This document shows, piece by piece, positions 1 to 12,048 of a DNA stretch of 64,000 bases. The position numbers were made by a program, and so were the translations under genes. Each line of letters begins with the position of its first letter. Positions within the stretch are counted from its first letter, which is position 1. The DNA lies in contig OY744461.1 of assembly GCA_963556145.1 (NCBI GenBank), positions 9,310,891 through 9,374,890 of the forward strand, given 5' to 3'. This DNA is from Hygrocybe punicea. Lineage: Eukaryota; Basidiomycota; Agaricomycetes; Agaricales; Hygrophoraceae. The notes below the pieces were generated by a model. It ran no database searches. It saw only the letters and a program-made list of their open reading frames with translations, and was not told the DNA's origin.

Positions 1-1403
1 TCTACTAACAAGGCTAATCCTATGAACTAATCCTACAAACTGTGGGAACCATCACGTGATCACTGGACTAGTGGCCACAATCCACTAGTCCACTGTCTCT
101 CAAATGGTAATATCATCCATCGATTTCTCCCTCCCATCCCCTCTCTTGTCTATGGGAAGCCACTTCCCTGAGTGTGTCATCCAAACTCCACACTGAAATA
201 CAGCCACTCAACATTCCTGCTGTCTCTGTGTATTTCCTTTGCAGCCACCCACCGTAAGCGATGCCTTGGTGGGATGGTTTAGAGGGCCCCGTTGTTATGT
301 GAATGTTTGTTTCACCAAGAATTACCAGAGTTGACTTTGTTCAGGTACCTTCTTGTTGTTTGTGGGTTTCTAATATTTAAATAACCTATCAGGAAGGGGT
401 TTGTAAGTATATATACTATATGAATCAATAGAATGTAATAGTGAGGTCTCTTCAATTAAGAATTGAGACTTTGAGTAGGGATGAATAGCAATTGGGTGTG
501 TGATGTACTGAAAATCCTAATATTCACTACTGGAATATAAAAATATGAACTAATGAATACTGATAACAATATTCACCAGTTGAATATGGACAGTTTTGGC
601 TACAGGGCCTATTCAATCAAGAGTATCTCTGGGTATTATAATATCTGACTTAAATCCGAAGCTTCAAACGCACATTGGCTACTAGTTCAGGGATATCTTT
701 AATACCTTTTGAATACTCTGTTTTGTTTAGGATGAAACCTTAACCTTAGAAGTGTATCTAGCTGACTAATGCTGACTAATGAATTGATTGGACTGAGTAA
801 ACTGGGTGAATTCTCCTTGATGACAAGGGGAACTCAGAGAATGATAGAATAAGAGTGAACTAGACTGGATTGCAAGCACTAGCTACTACAATGAGTAACT
901 ACTAGTACTAAGAGAATGAGGGATCACACTGTGTGAACCCAACTAAGAGTGACTACTGAGTGGTGAGGGGGGAAATCCTCCTGACTACTGGAATTTGGGG
1001 GCCCTATTTATACTGTTGGAGAACAATGGGGGACTGAGAACAATGGGAAAGTGAGAACAATAGGACTGAGTCATGAGAACAATGGATGGCATCAAAGAGG
1101 CTGTGAACAATGGGCTCTATCTCCATTTGGACTGTTTAGAACAAAGGACTGCTCACAACAATAGACCATTGTCTTTATGTAAGCAGACTATCACAATCAC
1201 TCTCTGATGCATCCTATCTTATCATTATCTTATCATCCTCTTGTTCACATCTTATCTAATCATTTCCCATTATCTAGCTGAGCCGCTTTTGATCAATACA
1301 AGTAAACAAGATTTGTAATCAATCCATTACTGCTAATATAGGTAAGAACACTAGTTGAGCTTGTCTCCTTGCACGCGCAATACAGAGAAATATATAATAA
1401 ATA
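1..1403. other. No gene; possible degenerate LTR
   Basis: AT-rich sequence without a supportable coding region. Five or six imperfect copies of AGAACAATGG lie between about 1020 and 1115. A TATAAATA box is readable on the minus strand at 1005-1012. A fungal LTR reading on the minus strand from about 1380 to 498 is possible, but I found no target-site duplication and no matching second LTR, so this stays a suggestion. Confidence 0.25.
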
Positions 1404-2562
1404 CTAATGAGTGGGGGATGTGCCTCTGTGCACCATACATAAACGGCCAGGTCTGGGCATTGCTAGTGAAGCCATAATAAATGATATAAAGGTAAGCATA
1501 TATGCTATTTGTGTCTGTTCACTAGCATGCATAATGTGGAAAGGCATAGAATGGGTACTAATGAGTGTAGGTGTGCATCCATAGTGTTGCACTTAAATAT
1601 CTAAGTCCGTGGTCCGATGGTAAACCCATGACATTACACCCAAAAACACTTGGGGTCATGACACCGTTCTGCTGGGCTAGTTTCTGGAGGGTCAATGACC
1701 CCGTGAAGGAAATGCTCATTGCGAAGTGCAACTACAATTGGTGTTCAGTTCTTGGGGCCTTGCATTCAATTGCTGATGTTACTTCAACCTCGAGTGATGA
1801 TGAGGAGCACTTACAAGTCAAATATCATCTGTCAATCTACCCTGCCACCCTCTGTGATGAACCCCTACTGTGACTGATCACCCCAACTCACAAAACACGC
1901 TGAAGGCAACAATTTCAATAGTACGATGAGCTGACACAGCAGGATGCAAGTGCCAGCTGGGACAATCAGAATTTAGGTGACAGATGTAGCAAAGATCGGC
2001 AGGGCAATGATGTACCCTTCTTTGATAGAGAGAGCAGGATGACTTTGCACAAGGCGACTATGGTAAGCTCGCTGGGATCGGTCTATGAGGTGATGAAGTG
2101 AGGCACACAGCCAGCAATTGGGAGAGCTGGCAAGACAGGGAGAGGTGCTCGAAAAAGATGGAGACAATAAGTTGACAAGCAGCAAGGTAGGGTGCAATGC
2201 AGCAGAAGATGCATCACCCCTGTCACTCTCATGTCTAGCCTGTTGATGTCTTACTAGTAGTAGTCACAGTATAAGGCATAAATTGACTCAAGTAAGATTT
2301 ACAGACAGAAAAATGAGGACAGAGAGTAGTTGGGATAATATGTACATGCAGGATTACTGGGCAAGACAACACCTGATGAAACCTAACTTGAAATGCATAA
2401 AGTGTCCAGGGACGAGGCAGGGACTATTATGATAAGACATACCTCCCATCATTATAGCATCCACTGAAACCTGTGCATGAGACCAGATAAGAAGGAAGTA
2501 GTCGCAGACATTGAACTCAAATTGGTAGACGTTATTCTGCTGCTGTGATTTGGACTGAGCAT
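1404..2562. other. Intergenic, no recognisable gene
   Basis: Only short open frames occur on both strands and none matches a family I recognise. The stretch lies downstream of the 3' end of deaminase-like copy A on the minus strand. Nothing else is visible. Confidence 0.3.
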
Positions 2563-3840
2563 TTAAATGTAATTTATGTTGATGGCCCTCAGCTCTGCAC
2601 TGAAGTAGGCCACCATTGAATTGATGATAGGAACTGGGAGCCCTTGTGGCAGAGTACATGCAGTGACCATTTGATGTGAGCCCAATACATGGAATTGCGA
2701 GTGCTTTGTACCCAACAAAGATTGCAAGTGAGAACATACAGCACAGCATGTTTGCGAAACCCCCAAGATATGGTTCAAACACTACGTCATGGGACATCAG
2801 AAAGATATAGACAGTACATTGGTGACAGTACTTACAATATATTCATCTAGGCCTTGAGCTTTGAATGTATCTGAACAGTGGATGTGGTTGGCTAGAAAGG
2901 CTTGAGAGTGGAGAGTTCCATAGAAGTTCTTGCCCTCAAACATGCCACCCTGTAAGCATGTTTCCGAGTTCATGTTCCACAATATCGCGTTCTCGATCAT
3001 AACAATTGCATCCTGCAGTGTGCAACTCAAGGAATCACCAAGCATAGAGGGAGACATGACTTCTGCAAGGACTTCATGCCAGGGTCGCAAAGCCACTACT
3101 ACAGGCTGAGCGACAACCACTTCAAGAGAGACACCGTGAAAATGAGAGGTGATTCCAATGAGGTTGTTAATAGCCTCAAAATAAATGGCTTGTAACTGTA
3201 GCCAGTCCACATAAGCATCGTGCATGGAAGTTAGCTCCTCCCTGGATCCAGTCATATGAGCTTGAATGCCAATGAGATCCAAATCCAAATCTACATTCAC
3301 ATTCTCATCCTCCTCTACATTCTCATGTTTCTGAGTGTGAGGATCTGGAGGGTTGATTCTGGTAAGGTGTTCCTCAAGAAAAGAGCTATAAACAATATCC
3401 CGAAGAGTAAGACCACATATGGTGAGGCAATAGATGGCGAATTAAAAATCCACCATCTCGCCATCCAACAAAGGTCTATTGGTGAACATGTCAAGTGCAT
3501 GGAGAGCAGCTCCATAGCAATGGAGGAGGTGTATCAGCAATCGGTGGACTTCTTGGCAGGTGTCCTGGGTGTAAATAGTGGGAAGGTGTGAGCTGCTCTT
3601 GAAATCTGTTGCCATCTTTCTCAAGTTAGGAATTTCAAGATCAGACAAGTGAAGAAAGGCATCGTTGATTGGCTGTGAAAGTGATTCAAGGAAGGCTGCG
3701 TCGCATTTACCCAATGGGTGGAAATGGATGGCTGAACAGGAAAGGGGCATTTCTCAGCTATTGCCTGGGATGATGGAATATTGAGGAGGGAATCATAGAA
3801 TGGTTTGGCATAATCCTTGTGCAAAAAGTTCCGCACCATC
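2563..3840 (-). pseudogene. Deaminase-like gene, copy A, 3' part (split by copia element)
   Basis: This is the C-terminal part of a gene cut in two by the copia element at 3846-11510; the N-terminal part is at 11516-12048. The same protein family is encoded by copy B at 13790-15444. From the insertion the frame runs through DYAKPFYDSLLNIPSS and TRINPPDPH, then the domain end GTLHSQAFL, a GTAAGT intron near 2830, and ILGVSQTCCAVCSHL. Order and spacing resemble the OTT_1508-like deaminase family found in many Agaricomycetes (H-x-E, then C-x2-C after a GVSK-like motif). The expected H-x-E is H-S-Q here, so the catalytic Glu is missing. Frames change several times, consistent with a dead gene. 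The family assignment is by motif memory only. Confidence 0.55.
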
Positions 3841-3845
3841 TTAGG

Positions 3846-4835
3846 TGTAGAACTAAATAATGACAATGCTGTCTCAGTGCAAGAATGATACGCAGCTAAT
3901 ATATTGAATGTTACCTAAATAATGACAATGCTATCTAGTTGAAGTCAATAAAAGGTAAAAGAAAATAAGTGAACAAGTGGCTGACCTCAGTTCGAGAACG
4001 ATATGCAGCTGAGGTCCCTACGCTACGAGAATTATCTTATATACCTTACAGCGTATTTCATAAAGGTAGGCTGCAACCAAAAAAAAAAAAGTTGACTAAG
4101 CTCGGTCACTGCCAGGTAGCGGCTGTGGCTGAGCTACAGAAACTACATTTCTTCAGTGAGAACAATGCTATCTAATCCCAATAGTAGTCCCAGCCTTAAA
4201 TAAATATATGTAGACCTGCTGAGGACACTTTGTTCAGGATAAATTGTGTTGTATAATTCTGGTGAGGTTTGAGCCACCTATGCCAGTTTACTCCAAAAAA
4301 GGAAAACCTAAGGTCCAATTTCGTAAATTATTTACAATGACCCAGGGAGTATTCCAAAACTTCTTTAAAAAATCCAGTAGTAGTAAAATCAACCTTTCAC
4401 TCAGATAAAATGAAATACAACAAGATTTTAGATGGTGATAGTATCTAAATGCACATATCAATGAGCCACACTACCTAAAATGGAAAGCTTCTCTTCAAGA
4501 AATTACCTGACAATGCCAATGGGTATTTTTTCCTGTAAGAAATACTCTCAAAGGGTCTACATATACTTATTTAAGGCTGGGACTACTATTGGGATTAGAT
4601 AGCATTGTTCTCACTGAAGAAATGTAGTTTCTGTAGCTCAGCCACAGCCGCTACCCGGCAGTGACCGAGCTTAGTCAACTTTTTTTTTTTTGGTTGTGGC
4701 CTACCTTTATGAAATACGCTGTAACAAAGGGTAAAGTAAGAAAGGGAGCCGAAAAAGGGAAATCTAATCTAATCTAATATAGTGGTGATCTAATCGTTGT
4801 TGATTTGGTACTTATAGCCAGTTTGTCATTCAACA
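3846..4835 (-). repeat. copia 3' LTR, interrupted by a MITE
   Basis: This is the left-hand LTR, 315 bp once the MITE (673 bp plus one TA) is removed. It matches 11196-11510 across its whole length. A TATATAAG box on the minus strand lies at 4036-4043; the MITE was inserted 5 bp upstream of it. Confidence 0.9.
4049..4721. mobile_element. Inverted-repeat MITE, TA target (Tc1/mariner-like)
   Basis: The ends are CAGCGTATTTCATAAAGG and its reverse complement, flanked by TA at 4047-4048 and 4722-4723. Removing the element plus one TA restores exactly the sequence of the other copia LTR (ACCTTAACAAAGG), which proves the insertion. The arms are about 165 bp, with a central AT-rich region. No coding capacity is visible. 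The TA duplication points to Tc1/mariner-type mobilisation. Confidence 0.88.
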
Positions 4836-4842
4836 CTCCCCC

Positions 4843-6366
4843 TCAAACCGTGCAAAGTCCGAGTTCCGATGCGAAATGTTTCACTTTGGCCAAGGGTAAT
4901 GCTTTGGTGAGTGTGTCTGCTACCATGTCATTGGTTGGGCAATACACGAGGTGTAGTTTACCTTCTTCAATCACCCATCGGATGAAGTGTAAATGTACAT
5001 CAATGTGTTTTGTACGCCCATGATACTGATGTTCTTTCGATAGGGCGATCGCGGATTGATTGTCAGAAAAGAGTGTCGTTGGGGAAGCAATGGGTCTGAA
5101 GACTTGGGATATGAGTGAGCGCAGCCAAAGCGCCTCCTTTGCCGTGTGCGTAGCTGCTATGTATTCGCTTTCTGTCATCGATAACGAGACTATATCTTGC
5201 TTTTTACAGCTCCAGGATATGGCCCCCCCATTTAGGATAAATGCATAGCCATTGATGGCACGCCGATCCTCCGCCATACTACCATCGGTGTCAGCATAGC
5301 CTATCAGACCGTTTCTGGTGTTACTGTAGGACAGCCAAAGGTGAGTGGTTCCAGCGAGATACCGGAGAACATGCTTAGCAGCCTCCCAATGCGCTGGGCT
5401 GGGGTTCTTGGAGAATCTGGATAGCATTGTTACGGCGAAAGCAATATCTGGGTGTGTACCGAGACATGCCCACATCAAGGATCTGACAGCCTCAAGGTAC
5501 AGGACGTCGCGCATGATGGCAAACTCATGTGTGGTTGAGGGCGACTGAGACGAGGTAAGTTTTACCTGAGTGTCCATTGGTGTGGATATAGGCTTACAGT
5601 CTTCAAGATTGAACTGGCGTATTATCAAATCGATGTATGATCGTTGTGAGAGGTGAATGGTCCTCACGTCCCTGTCTCAACAGATTTCAATCCCCAGGAG
5701 CCAATGTAGCTCCCCCAAATCGAAAATTTCAATGAATCTATGTATACCGGCCTTCGCATTGTCGATAAGCTGAATGGAGTTCCCCACGATGGTGCAATCA
5801 TCCACATGGATGGCTATTATTGTGAGTTCATTGTTAACTCTGAGTATGAACACGGCTTGATCGACTTTGCAGCATTTGAATCCAAGGTTGTCAACTAGGA
5901 TATAAACAAGCTTCTGGTACCAACGGTGGCCGCTCTGCTTCAGTCCGTACAATGTTTTGTTCAGGCGACAGACTTTTCCAACGGAGTTGAGCGTGTGGTA
6001 GCCCAGTGGTTGTTTCATATATATGATTTCATCATTGCTGAGCTCTCCATTGAGATACGCCCCCTTGATGTCGATCTGATGCATTTCCAGGTCTAACTGG
6101 GCACCTATGGTTAGTATCATGCGAACGGAGGCAAGCTTGGTGATGGGCATGTAAGTATCGAAATAATCTACCCCGGGAACCTGTGAAAAACCTTGAGCGA
6201 CCAAGCGGACTTTGTGTCTAACCGTAACGCTGGCAGCATCCTTTTTTGCGTGAAAGACCCACTTCGACCCAACAATGTTTGCTTCTTCAGGTTTATCCAC
6301 TAAATCCCAGGTTCCCGCTTTCCAGAGCGTCTCAAGCTCCTCGTGTATCCCCTTCTCCCAGAGCAA
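4843..6366 (-). pseudogene. pol: copia reverse transcriptase and RNase H
   Basis: Retroelement polymerase, C-terminal half of copia pol. From the right end it shows SKWVFHAKKD, RLVAQGFSQVPGVDYFDTY and DIKGAYLNGEL, then the active-site box HVDD near 5805 (YVDD in most copia elements) and the RNase H region with GYADTDGS and the HIDVHLHFIRW tail. One frame holds throughout except for a single TGA near 5674 in GIEIC-stop-DRDV, where CGA (Arg) would be expected. The product would copy element RNA into DNA inside virus-like particles; this copy cannot make a full protein. Confidence 0.9.
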
Positions 6367-6681
6367 CCAATCCGGTCAACGTTTTGCCTCGCTCAAAGTA
6401 CGCGGTTCGATTGCCTCAGCGTCGCCGGTTTCCAACACTAGTGAATACTCCTTGGGGCATTCGTCCATGGCCATCAGCGTCCATTTGTCATCTGTATTAG
6501 CTTCATCAATTTCTAGCTCTTGATCTATGTTTGGTAGTTGCACGCCAGTGGTTATCAGAGGGTTGGCTGGTTTGTTTGATGTCCGTCCCTTGCCGGTAGT
6601 GAGGTCGGTGACTCGCTGACTAGGTTTCTTGACACGCCTGGAACCTTCGGGCAGGACATTGTTGGGATCAATCTCATTCCT

Positions 6682-8021
6682 TCATTGTCTTTGAGGGATC
6701 ACGGGCTGGGCTGCAGGTGTTCTGGGGGCAAGGATAGGCTGGGCGTCAGTGGAGGTAGCGTCCTGCCCATCCTCAACTGGTGGGATGGGAGGTTGACGGT
6801 CGTTTTCAGGTGCCGGTACTATTTCCTCAGGTACTCCTTCCTGCTCAAAAGTCCAGTCCTCACCCTCAAGACGCTCAATCGGTTCTTGGTCGTTTCTCGC
6901 ATAGATGTTACATTCAACAGACACCATCCTGGAGTCTGGCCAATAGATCCTAGCGCCCTTGCTGTTGTCATCAAAACCCACCCATCGGCCAGGGCGGACT
7001 CGGCCTCCAAGTTTGTCGCCTTTTTCGACTTGAATCCACACCTTTTCTCCCCATTCATGTATTCCAGCAACATTGGGCTTACTATCGGTGGCGGCTTCGA
7101 AAGGTGTCATGTCATTCAGGGCCCTCGTTGGGGTCCGGTTCATCAGCCAAACGGCATGATGGGCCGCTTCTCCCCACAATGACCTAGGTAGTCCACTTGT
7201 GTAGAGCAAGGTGTGGATGCGTTCGATTAGGGTGCGGTTGAAACGCTCGGAGACCCCGGCATGCTGTGGGGTATCATGGACATTCAGTTTTGGTGAGTAC
7301 CATTTTTCTGCAGGTGGACAGTGAATGCTTTGCTAGTGTACTCCCCTCCTAAATTGGAGTTGAAGACTATGACTCCTTTCCCAAACTGCATGAGGAGACG
7401 GGCCTCAAATTCCTTGTAGGCCTGGAGGGTCTTGCTCTTGTTCCTCATTAGCATTACGCCGGTGAGTTGCATTTTATCATCTATGAAACTGACATAGTAA
7501 CGCCAGCCAGGGAGTGTAGCGACGGGGGCTGGTCCCCACACATCACTGTGCACTTACCCGCCCAGCTTGCTTGCCCTATTGCCTTCCCTCAGCTTAGGAA
7601 CCAGTTTCTGCATGGCCTTTGTGTAAATGCAAGACTTGCAGAAGGTGGGGGAATCAGCGAATTCGTCAAGCTGCACGCCGGTGATGAAGCCCTTGCTGAC
7701 CATGCATTTAGCAGTATCGGGGGCAATGTGTCCCATGTGGTGGTGGAGTTGGTCAAGGGTGATGGTTTCCAGTGCGTTTGCTGCTTTGTCCTCACTGACA
7801 ATGCAATAAAGGCCACTAGTATCCTTCAGAATGCGGCCTACAATATTTCCATCCGGCGCTCTGATCGTACAGGCACCATTTGCAAAACGCATGTCGAAGT
7901 CCCAAGTCATCAAGTTTGCCGATTGATACAAGAGTGTATCCAACTTTGGGTGAGTACAGGACCTCGTGGAGTTCGAGTTTCGATGGGCTGGCTCCGTTTG
8001 GCAGGGGAATCGTAAGCTCAC
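6682..8021 (-). pseudogene. pol: copia integrase region
   Basis: Integrase part of copia pol. The zinc-binding HHCC module (HHHMGH then CKSC) is at about 7650-7760, followed by the core DVWGPAPV...SFIDD near 7480-7550. The second catalytic position reads NSNLGGEY where S-D-N-G-G-E is usual, so the second Asp appears lost. GVSERFNRTLIERIH near 7220-7270 supplies the Glu of the D,D-E triad. The C-terminal part (6682-7209) contains the usual LPRSLWGEA and PFEAATDSKP stretches. At least two frame changes separate these blocks. Established copia order; dead copy. Confidence 0.85.
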
Positions 8022-8504
8022 CCACTTTGGCCGCGCTGAACTTCTGCTTGTTGGCAGCTCGGAAAGTCTTGGGAGGGATTGTTGTCAGGTTTGTGAGAGC
8101 GTCTTGATATGGTGAGATGTGTTTCATGCAGCCGGAGTCTAACAGGCTGACTCTTGGTTCATGTGTACCTCCGTCGTCAGCAGTGGCAGTAGTCTCGCTT
8201 AATGGCCTCGCATCCAAAAAGGCTCTTACTTGGCTCCAATCTACGTCCCCAGCCGCATCAGTGTCGCACGCGTCATTATTGGTATCAACGAAAAGGTCAT
8301 TGACCCAAATGTTTTCTAGAGGGTCAGTCAGGTCATCACTTGCGTCTGAATCGCTAATGGAGCGCAGGTCCACCTGGCTGCCACCGTTGCCACCATTGCT
8401 GGAGTTGCTGACACTTATGAGATCTGGCAGGCTGTCATCATCAGGACTTGTGTTACAGGGGGATGCAAGGGACTGTTCTGGCTTGTCCCATGATGAATCG
8501 GAGT
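7816..8504 (-). pseudogene. copia gag C-terminus and protease
   Basis: Contains LLDSGCMKHISP near 8120-8155, the aspartic protease D-S-G box of copia polyproteins, in a frame distinct from the integrase downstream. Upstream coding is cut off at 8509 by a solo LTR; the gag half resumes at 10180. Together they form one original polyprotein gene. Confidence 0.75.
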
Positions 8505-8509
8505 GGGTG

Positions 8510-10174
8510 TGTTACGGATCGCTTCTGCAGCGGGCTCCGGCAACAATCAACTTAACAGGGGATCGGCTTCCAGAGGGGAGAACAGCAGCTTTCATTGTTG
8601 CTTACAGCTAAGACAACACTGCGAACAGGGGGGGGTCAAGGTCCAATGTCATTGCGAGCCGTGGGGGTTACCCAAAACAAGATGAGTCTGCCCCAAGAAC
8701 CAGACTAAACGTAAGGAAAGGAAAGAAGAAAAAGTCAGAACCAACAACAAGAACAGTATATATAGTGACTGGTCTTGAGGGGAGGTAAATAGAAATACAA
8801 CCATGAAGCCACAACATGTCCAACTCTACCATGTGTTCACCATGAGGCGTACATGAGGCGTCCTCATGTTGATGTTCTCGCGATCCAACTGGAGGCCCGG
8901 GTGTCGTTGAGGATAGAAGAGGTCCGGATGACTCGGATGATTTGTCATCAGATCATGTGACATGCAGAATTGCCAATTCGGGGTCTACACTTGCTGTAAT
9001 GGGCAAATGCGCAGTTTGGCAAGTGCATTGCACGGTCGGGTCGAAGATGGGTATCGTCCAGTGTGGGGTTGGTGATGAGAGTGTCTTGAGGTAGTGTGGA
9101 TATAGCGGCAAGGTTGGTATGAAAGAAAACAAAGGAATGTGTGGAAGAAAAACCAACTAGGATGGTGGGCTAGTCAAGGTCAGACATGCGAACAGCACAA
9201 GCTGTACCGGATGATGATGTCTGTTGATGACGTATCGAGAAGCGGTGTCTTGTCCTGTTTGTGGAACAAGAAGGTCCACTTGATGTCGGTATTCGTCCAA
9301 GAAAGGGTATCATTGTAAACGAGTGTGGGAGGTATCGCGATTATAGATGGAAAAGGATAAATGAACGTGGGTCCAGGTTTCGAGTCATGGGCACAGGTGA
9401 CAAGCTGTGGGAACAAGTCGTCAGGTACTGCAATGAAGCGATGTCATGCGAACAATATACGATAGGGGTTGGTTCACTGTTTGGGAAGTCGTATGGTCTG
9501 TGGTCGAAGTCCAAAAGAGTATGCTCCGGCGATGGTCGGATTAGAGAGAACAGTGAAATGTCTCGTGATCGGGGATTGTTCAGAGTTCGCATGCAGGTGA
9601 GGAATGTCGTCGGATCGTCAGGGAGGATAATGGTGGGCACAGGGTATGAATATGGAAACCAAATATCTGGGAATGGCAATTGTCAATTACGTGTCGATAT
9701 ATTGTTGAGGTGGAAGTCAGAAGTATCAATGGCGGAAGGGTTTCGGTGCCGATGCCAAAGATAGATCATAACAAGGTAGAAACCAATCAGGAAGGTGATG
9801 GCAATGCTGCCAATAACAATTACGGTAATGAGCTGTGTCGGGAGTACAGCCATTGTGATCGGTTTGTCGTGGGATAGCGTAAACAAGATATCAAAGGGAA
9901 AAGACAATGTCGGTGACATCCATCGGCAAGGAGACTATTCGGGTACAACAAGGTCACGTGGGATATGTCCATGGTCGGTCTGGATTGTTCTAGAAGAAGG
10001 GACAAAAAGAGAACAAGAATAAGAAAATACAAGGATGTCCAAATGAAGAAACAATGACGTTGAAAGGAAGACAAAGGACAAAAAGAAATGAAAAAGGAAG
10101 GTGTGCAGTGCAGAATTGTCATGGTGGGTATCGGAATGGGCATCGGGGTTGGAAGCGGAGTTGGAAACATAACA
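8510..10174 (-). repeat. Solo LTR, copy 1 (U3 carries a membrane-protein frame)
   Basis: A 1665-bp element running from TGTTACGGATCG to CATAACA, flanked by a perfect 5-bp duplication GGGTG at 8505-8509 and 10175-10179. Two relatives lie at 34092-35637 (opposite orientation) and 52161-53812. TG...CA ends, a 7-bp terminal inverted repeat (TGTTACG type), a 5-bp duplication, an internal TATA box and the lack of any internal retroelement region together indicate a solo LTR, probably Ty3/gypsy-like. Sense orientation is taken from the TATA box, which lies about 250 bp from the downstream end. It interrupts the copia gag gene, so it is younger than the copia insertion. Confidence 0.9.
9683..9853 (-). 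CDS. Small single-pass membrane protein encoded in LTR U3 (copy 1)
   Basis: A 56-residue frame starting at an ATG and beginning MAVLPTQLITV. Residues about 8-34 are strongly hydrophobic (one membrane span: ITVIVIGSIAITFLIG then FYLVMIYLW), followed by a basic HRHRNP and a polar tail SDFHLNNIST. The same frame is open in all three solo LTRs. Against copy 3, 12 codons differ and 10 of these changes are synonymous; the others are Val/Ile and His/Tyr. That pattern suggests protein-level selection in the parent element. It lies upstream of the TATA box, in the sense direction, so it would be in U3. Function unknown; I do not recognise the family. Confidence 0.5.
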   Translation of the reverse strand: MAVLPTQLITVIVIGSIAITFLIGFYLVMIYLWHRHRNPSAIDTSDFHLNNISTRN

Positions 10175-10179
10175 GGGTG

Positions 10180-11141
10180 CACACAGAGCTAGCATCTGAG
10201 TCGTCCCCCGAATCTGAGGCAATATTCATGCCGAAAGCTCCATCGCATTCCTCGATGTGTGTGGACAAAGGCGCGTTGTTCAATTTGACCATCTCATCAG
10301 TCTTCCCACCTGTCCTGGCCTTCCTTGGCTTTGGGCAGAATCTGCTGATGTGACCTTGTTCTCCGCAGTTATAACAGTTCTTGTCGGCATAGCGGTTGAC
10401 CTTCCCCTTTTTGTCCGGTGTTGCGGCCATTGCATTATCATCGCCGTCGGCCGACACTTTCACTGGTACTCGTTTGGTTCTTAACTGCTGGGACCTATAA
10501 TGGTCCCACTCGTCTGCAATGATCTGGATGAAGAGATCGGGCTCGATTGTCTTCAACAAGCTATATAGTTTGGCCACGGTGAGCTGTGTCAAGGCGAAGT
10601 TCGTGAGGTGAGGAGGTAGCGACGAAATGATAGTGGAACGGTAATCTTTGTTGTCAATGTCTACGTCTAGCGAGGCTAAATCCTCACATTTGGCTCGCAG
10701 CTCATCTAAGAATTTTCATACATCTCCTTTGTCGGGGCACCTGGACTCAAGGAAGGTGGCTCGCAGTTCCATCTGAGCAAAAACACTCTGACAGGTGTAC
10801 TCTTTGACTATCGAGGCCCAAGTGAGGGCAACAGTGGCGTGCCGGCGAATCTTCATGGCTACGGAGTCAGGGATCTTTTGTAAGAGCATGTTCTTTGCTG
10901 TGGCTTCGTCCTTTTCCCACTTTTCTCCAGTAGGGTCTGGAGCTGGCGTCCTGTCTTCCAGAGCGGCAGGAGGAGAAGGCCTGGAGGCCTTTCCTTCAAA
11001 ATGGCCCCAGCGTCCCTTGGCTCGGATAGCGGCTGAGAAGCGTAGCTCAAAAATCACCCATTTGAGACCGTTGGAAGCAAGCTTGGGAATGTCGGAAGGG
11101 AGGGAGTCGGAAATGGCCTGAAGGGTGCTAGCGGTGGACAT
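10180..11141 (-). pseudogene. gag: copia gag (capsid and zinc knuckle)
   Basis: N-terminal structural part of copia. The frame starting near 11141 (MSTASTLQAISDSLP) has the capsid pattern of fungal copia gag, with WASIVKEYTCQSVFAQMELR. Further on lies a CCHC zinc knuckle, CYNCGEQGHISRFC, near 10340-10385, which binds element RNA in this family. A stop or frame change near 10600-10715 and the solo LTR at 10174 break it. Confidence 0.8.
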
Positions 11142-11195
11142 GATGATGGAGTGGACACAAAGGAATATGCAGTGGGTACGCAGGGCTCAATAACC

Positions 11196-11510
11196 TGTAG
11201 AACTAAATAATCACAATGCTATCTCAGTGCAAGAACGATACGCAGCTAATATATTGAATGTTACCTAAATAATGACAATGCTATCTAGTTGAAGTCAATA
11301 AAAGGTAAAAGAAAATAAGTGAACAAGTGGCTGACCTCAGTGCGAGAACGATATGCAGCTGAGGTCCCTACACTACGAGAATTATCTTATATACCTTAAC
11401 AAAGGGTAAAGTAAGAAAGGGAGCCAAAAAAGGAAAATCTAATCTAATCTAATATAGCGGTTATCTAATCGTTGTTGATTCAGTACTTATAGCCGGTTTG
11501 TCATTCAACA
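11196..11510 (-). repeat. copia 5' LTR
   Basis: 315 bp, uninterrupted. On the minus strand a TATATAAG box lies near 11384-11391, a likely promoter of the element. The target duplication TTAGG follows at 11511. Confidence 0.92.
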
Positions 11511-11515
11511 TTAGG

Positions 11516-12048
11516 TTTGGACACTGCAGAGATATATGCAAAGATGCCAAGTGCATTGCCCTCCTCTTTGCCTGCTGCATTGACAAGGCTAACCACTGTA
11601 GCAGTGTGAGATGGAAAAGATTGGGATGGCCTAACGCAAAGCATGAGGAGAGTGAATTGAGATAGCTACTGAGCTCATACCATGTCTCTTTCAGATATGG
11701 AATTGGATCACACGGATCGATGTTGCTTGCAGGCGGATAGAAAACAGAAACATACTCCTTCCCATTACAGGAGTTGGTTACTATGGGTTCAAAACCTCCA
11801 TCCTGCACATGATTGCACACGATAAGCTTCATAACGGAAAAGCCTGACATTGATGGAGTCTCTATAATCACAGATGTGTTTTCTTTGTCCCTAACCAGAA
11901 GGGTAGCAAGAGCCCCCAGGGAATGATGGTCGCCATGAATATGTGAGTCCAAATTGTTCATGACACTAGTAAATCTGAAATTGAGGGAAGGATCAGGCCG
12001 CATGCATCTCCAACATAGCCATTGGAGTAGTGGGACCTGGCCAGTCAC
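11516..12048 (-). pseudogene. Deaminase-like gene, copy A, 5' part
   Basis: N-terminal half of the gene whose remainder is at 2563-3840. It carries TLLVRDKEN, PIPYLKETWYELSS and, in a shifted frame, VVSLVNAAGKEEGNALGI...VSKPK, which aligns block by block with copy B (TLLVRDHEV, PISYLKETWYDISS, VSLVNAADKEDGDTLGI...VSQPK). The copia insertion falls right after the VSKPK codons and coding resumes with MVRNFLHKDYAKPF beyond it. The 5' end is not determined. A frame change lies within this part, so the copy may have been decaying before or after the insertion. Confidence 0.6.

Larger units (their letters stand above)
3846..11510 (-). mobile_element. Ty1/copia LTR retrotransposon, full length, nested insertions
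   Basis: A complete copia element on the minus strand. Both ends are exact: LTRs begin TGTAGAACTAAA and end GTCATTCAACA, with a perfect 5-bp target duplication TTAGG at 3841-3845 and 11511-11515. Gag zinc knuckle, protease DSG, integrase HHCC and core, RT HVDD and RNase H appear in the copia order. A purine tract (GAGGGGGAG) abuts the 3' LTR at 4836. The 5' LTR is followed by GGTTATTGAGCCC, the position of the primer binding site. By eye the two LTRs differ at about 12 of 315 positions, so the insertion is not recent. Two later elements sit inside: a MITE in the 3' LTR (4049-4721) and a solo LTR in gag (8510-10174). Scattered stops and frameshifts make it non-coding now. Confidence 0.93.

Noticed and set aside
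4805..8685. Plus-strand frames across the copia region
   Set aside because: They overlap clear copia pol domains on the minus strand.
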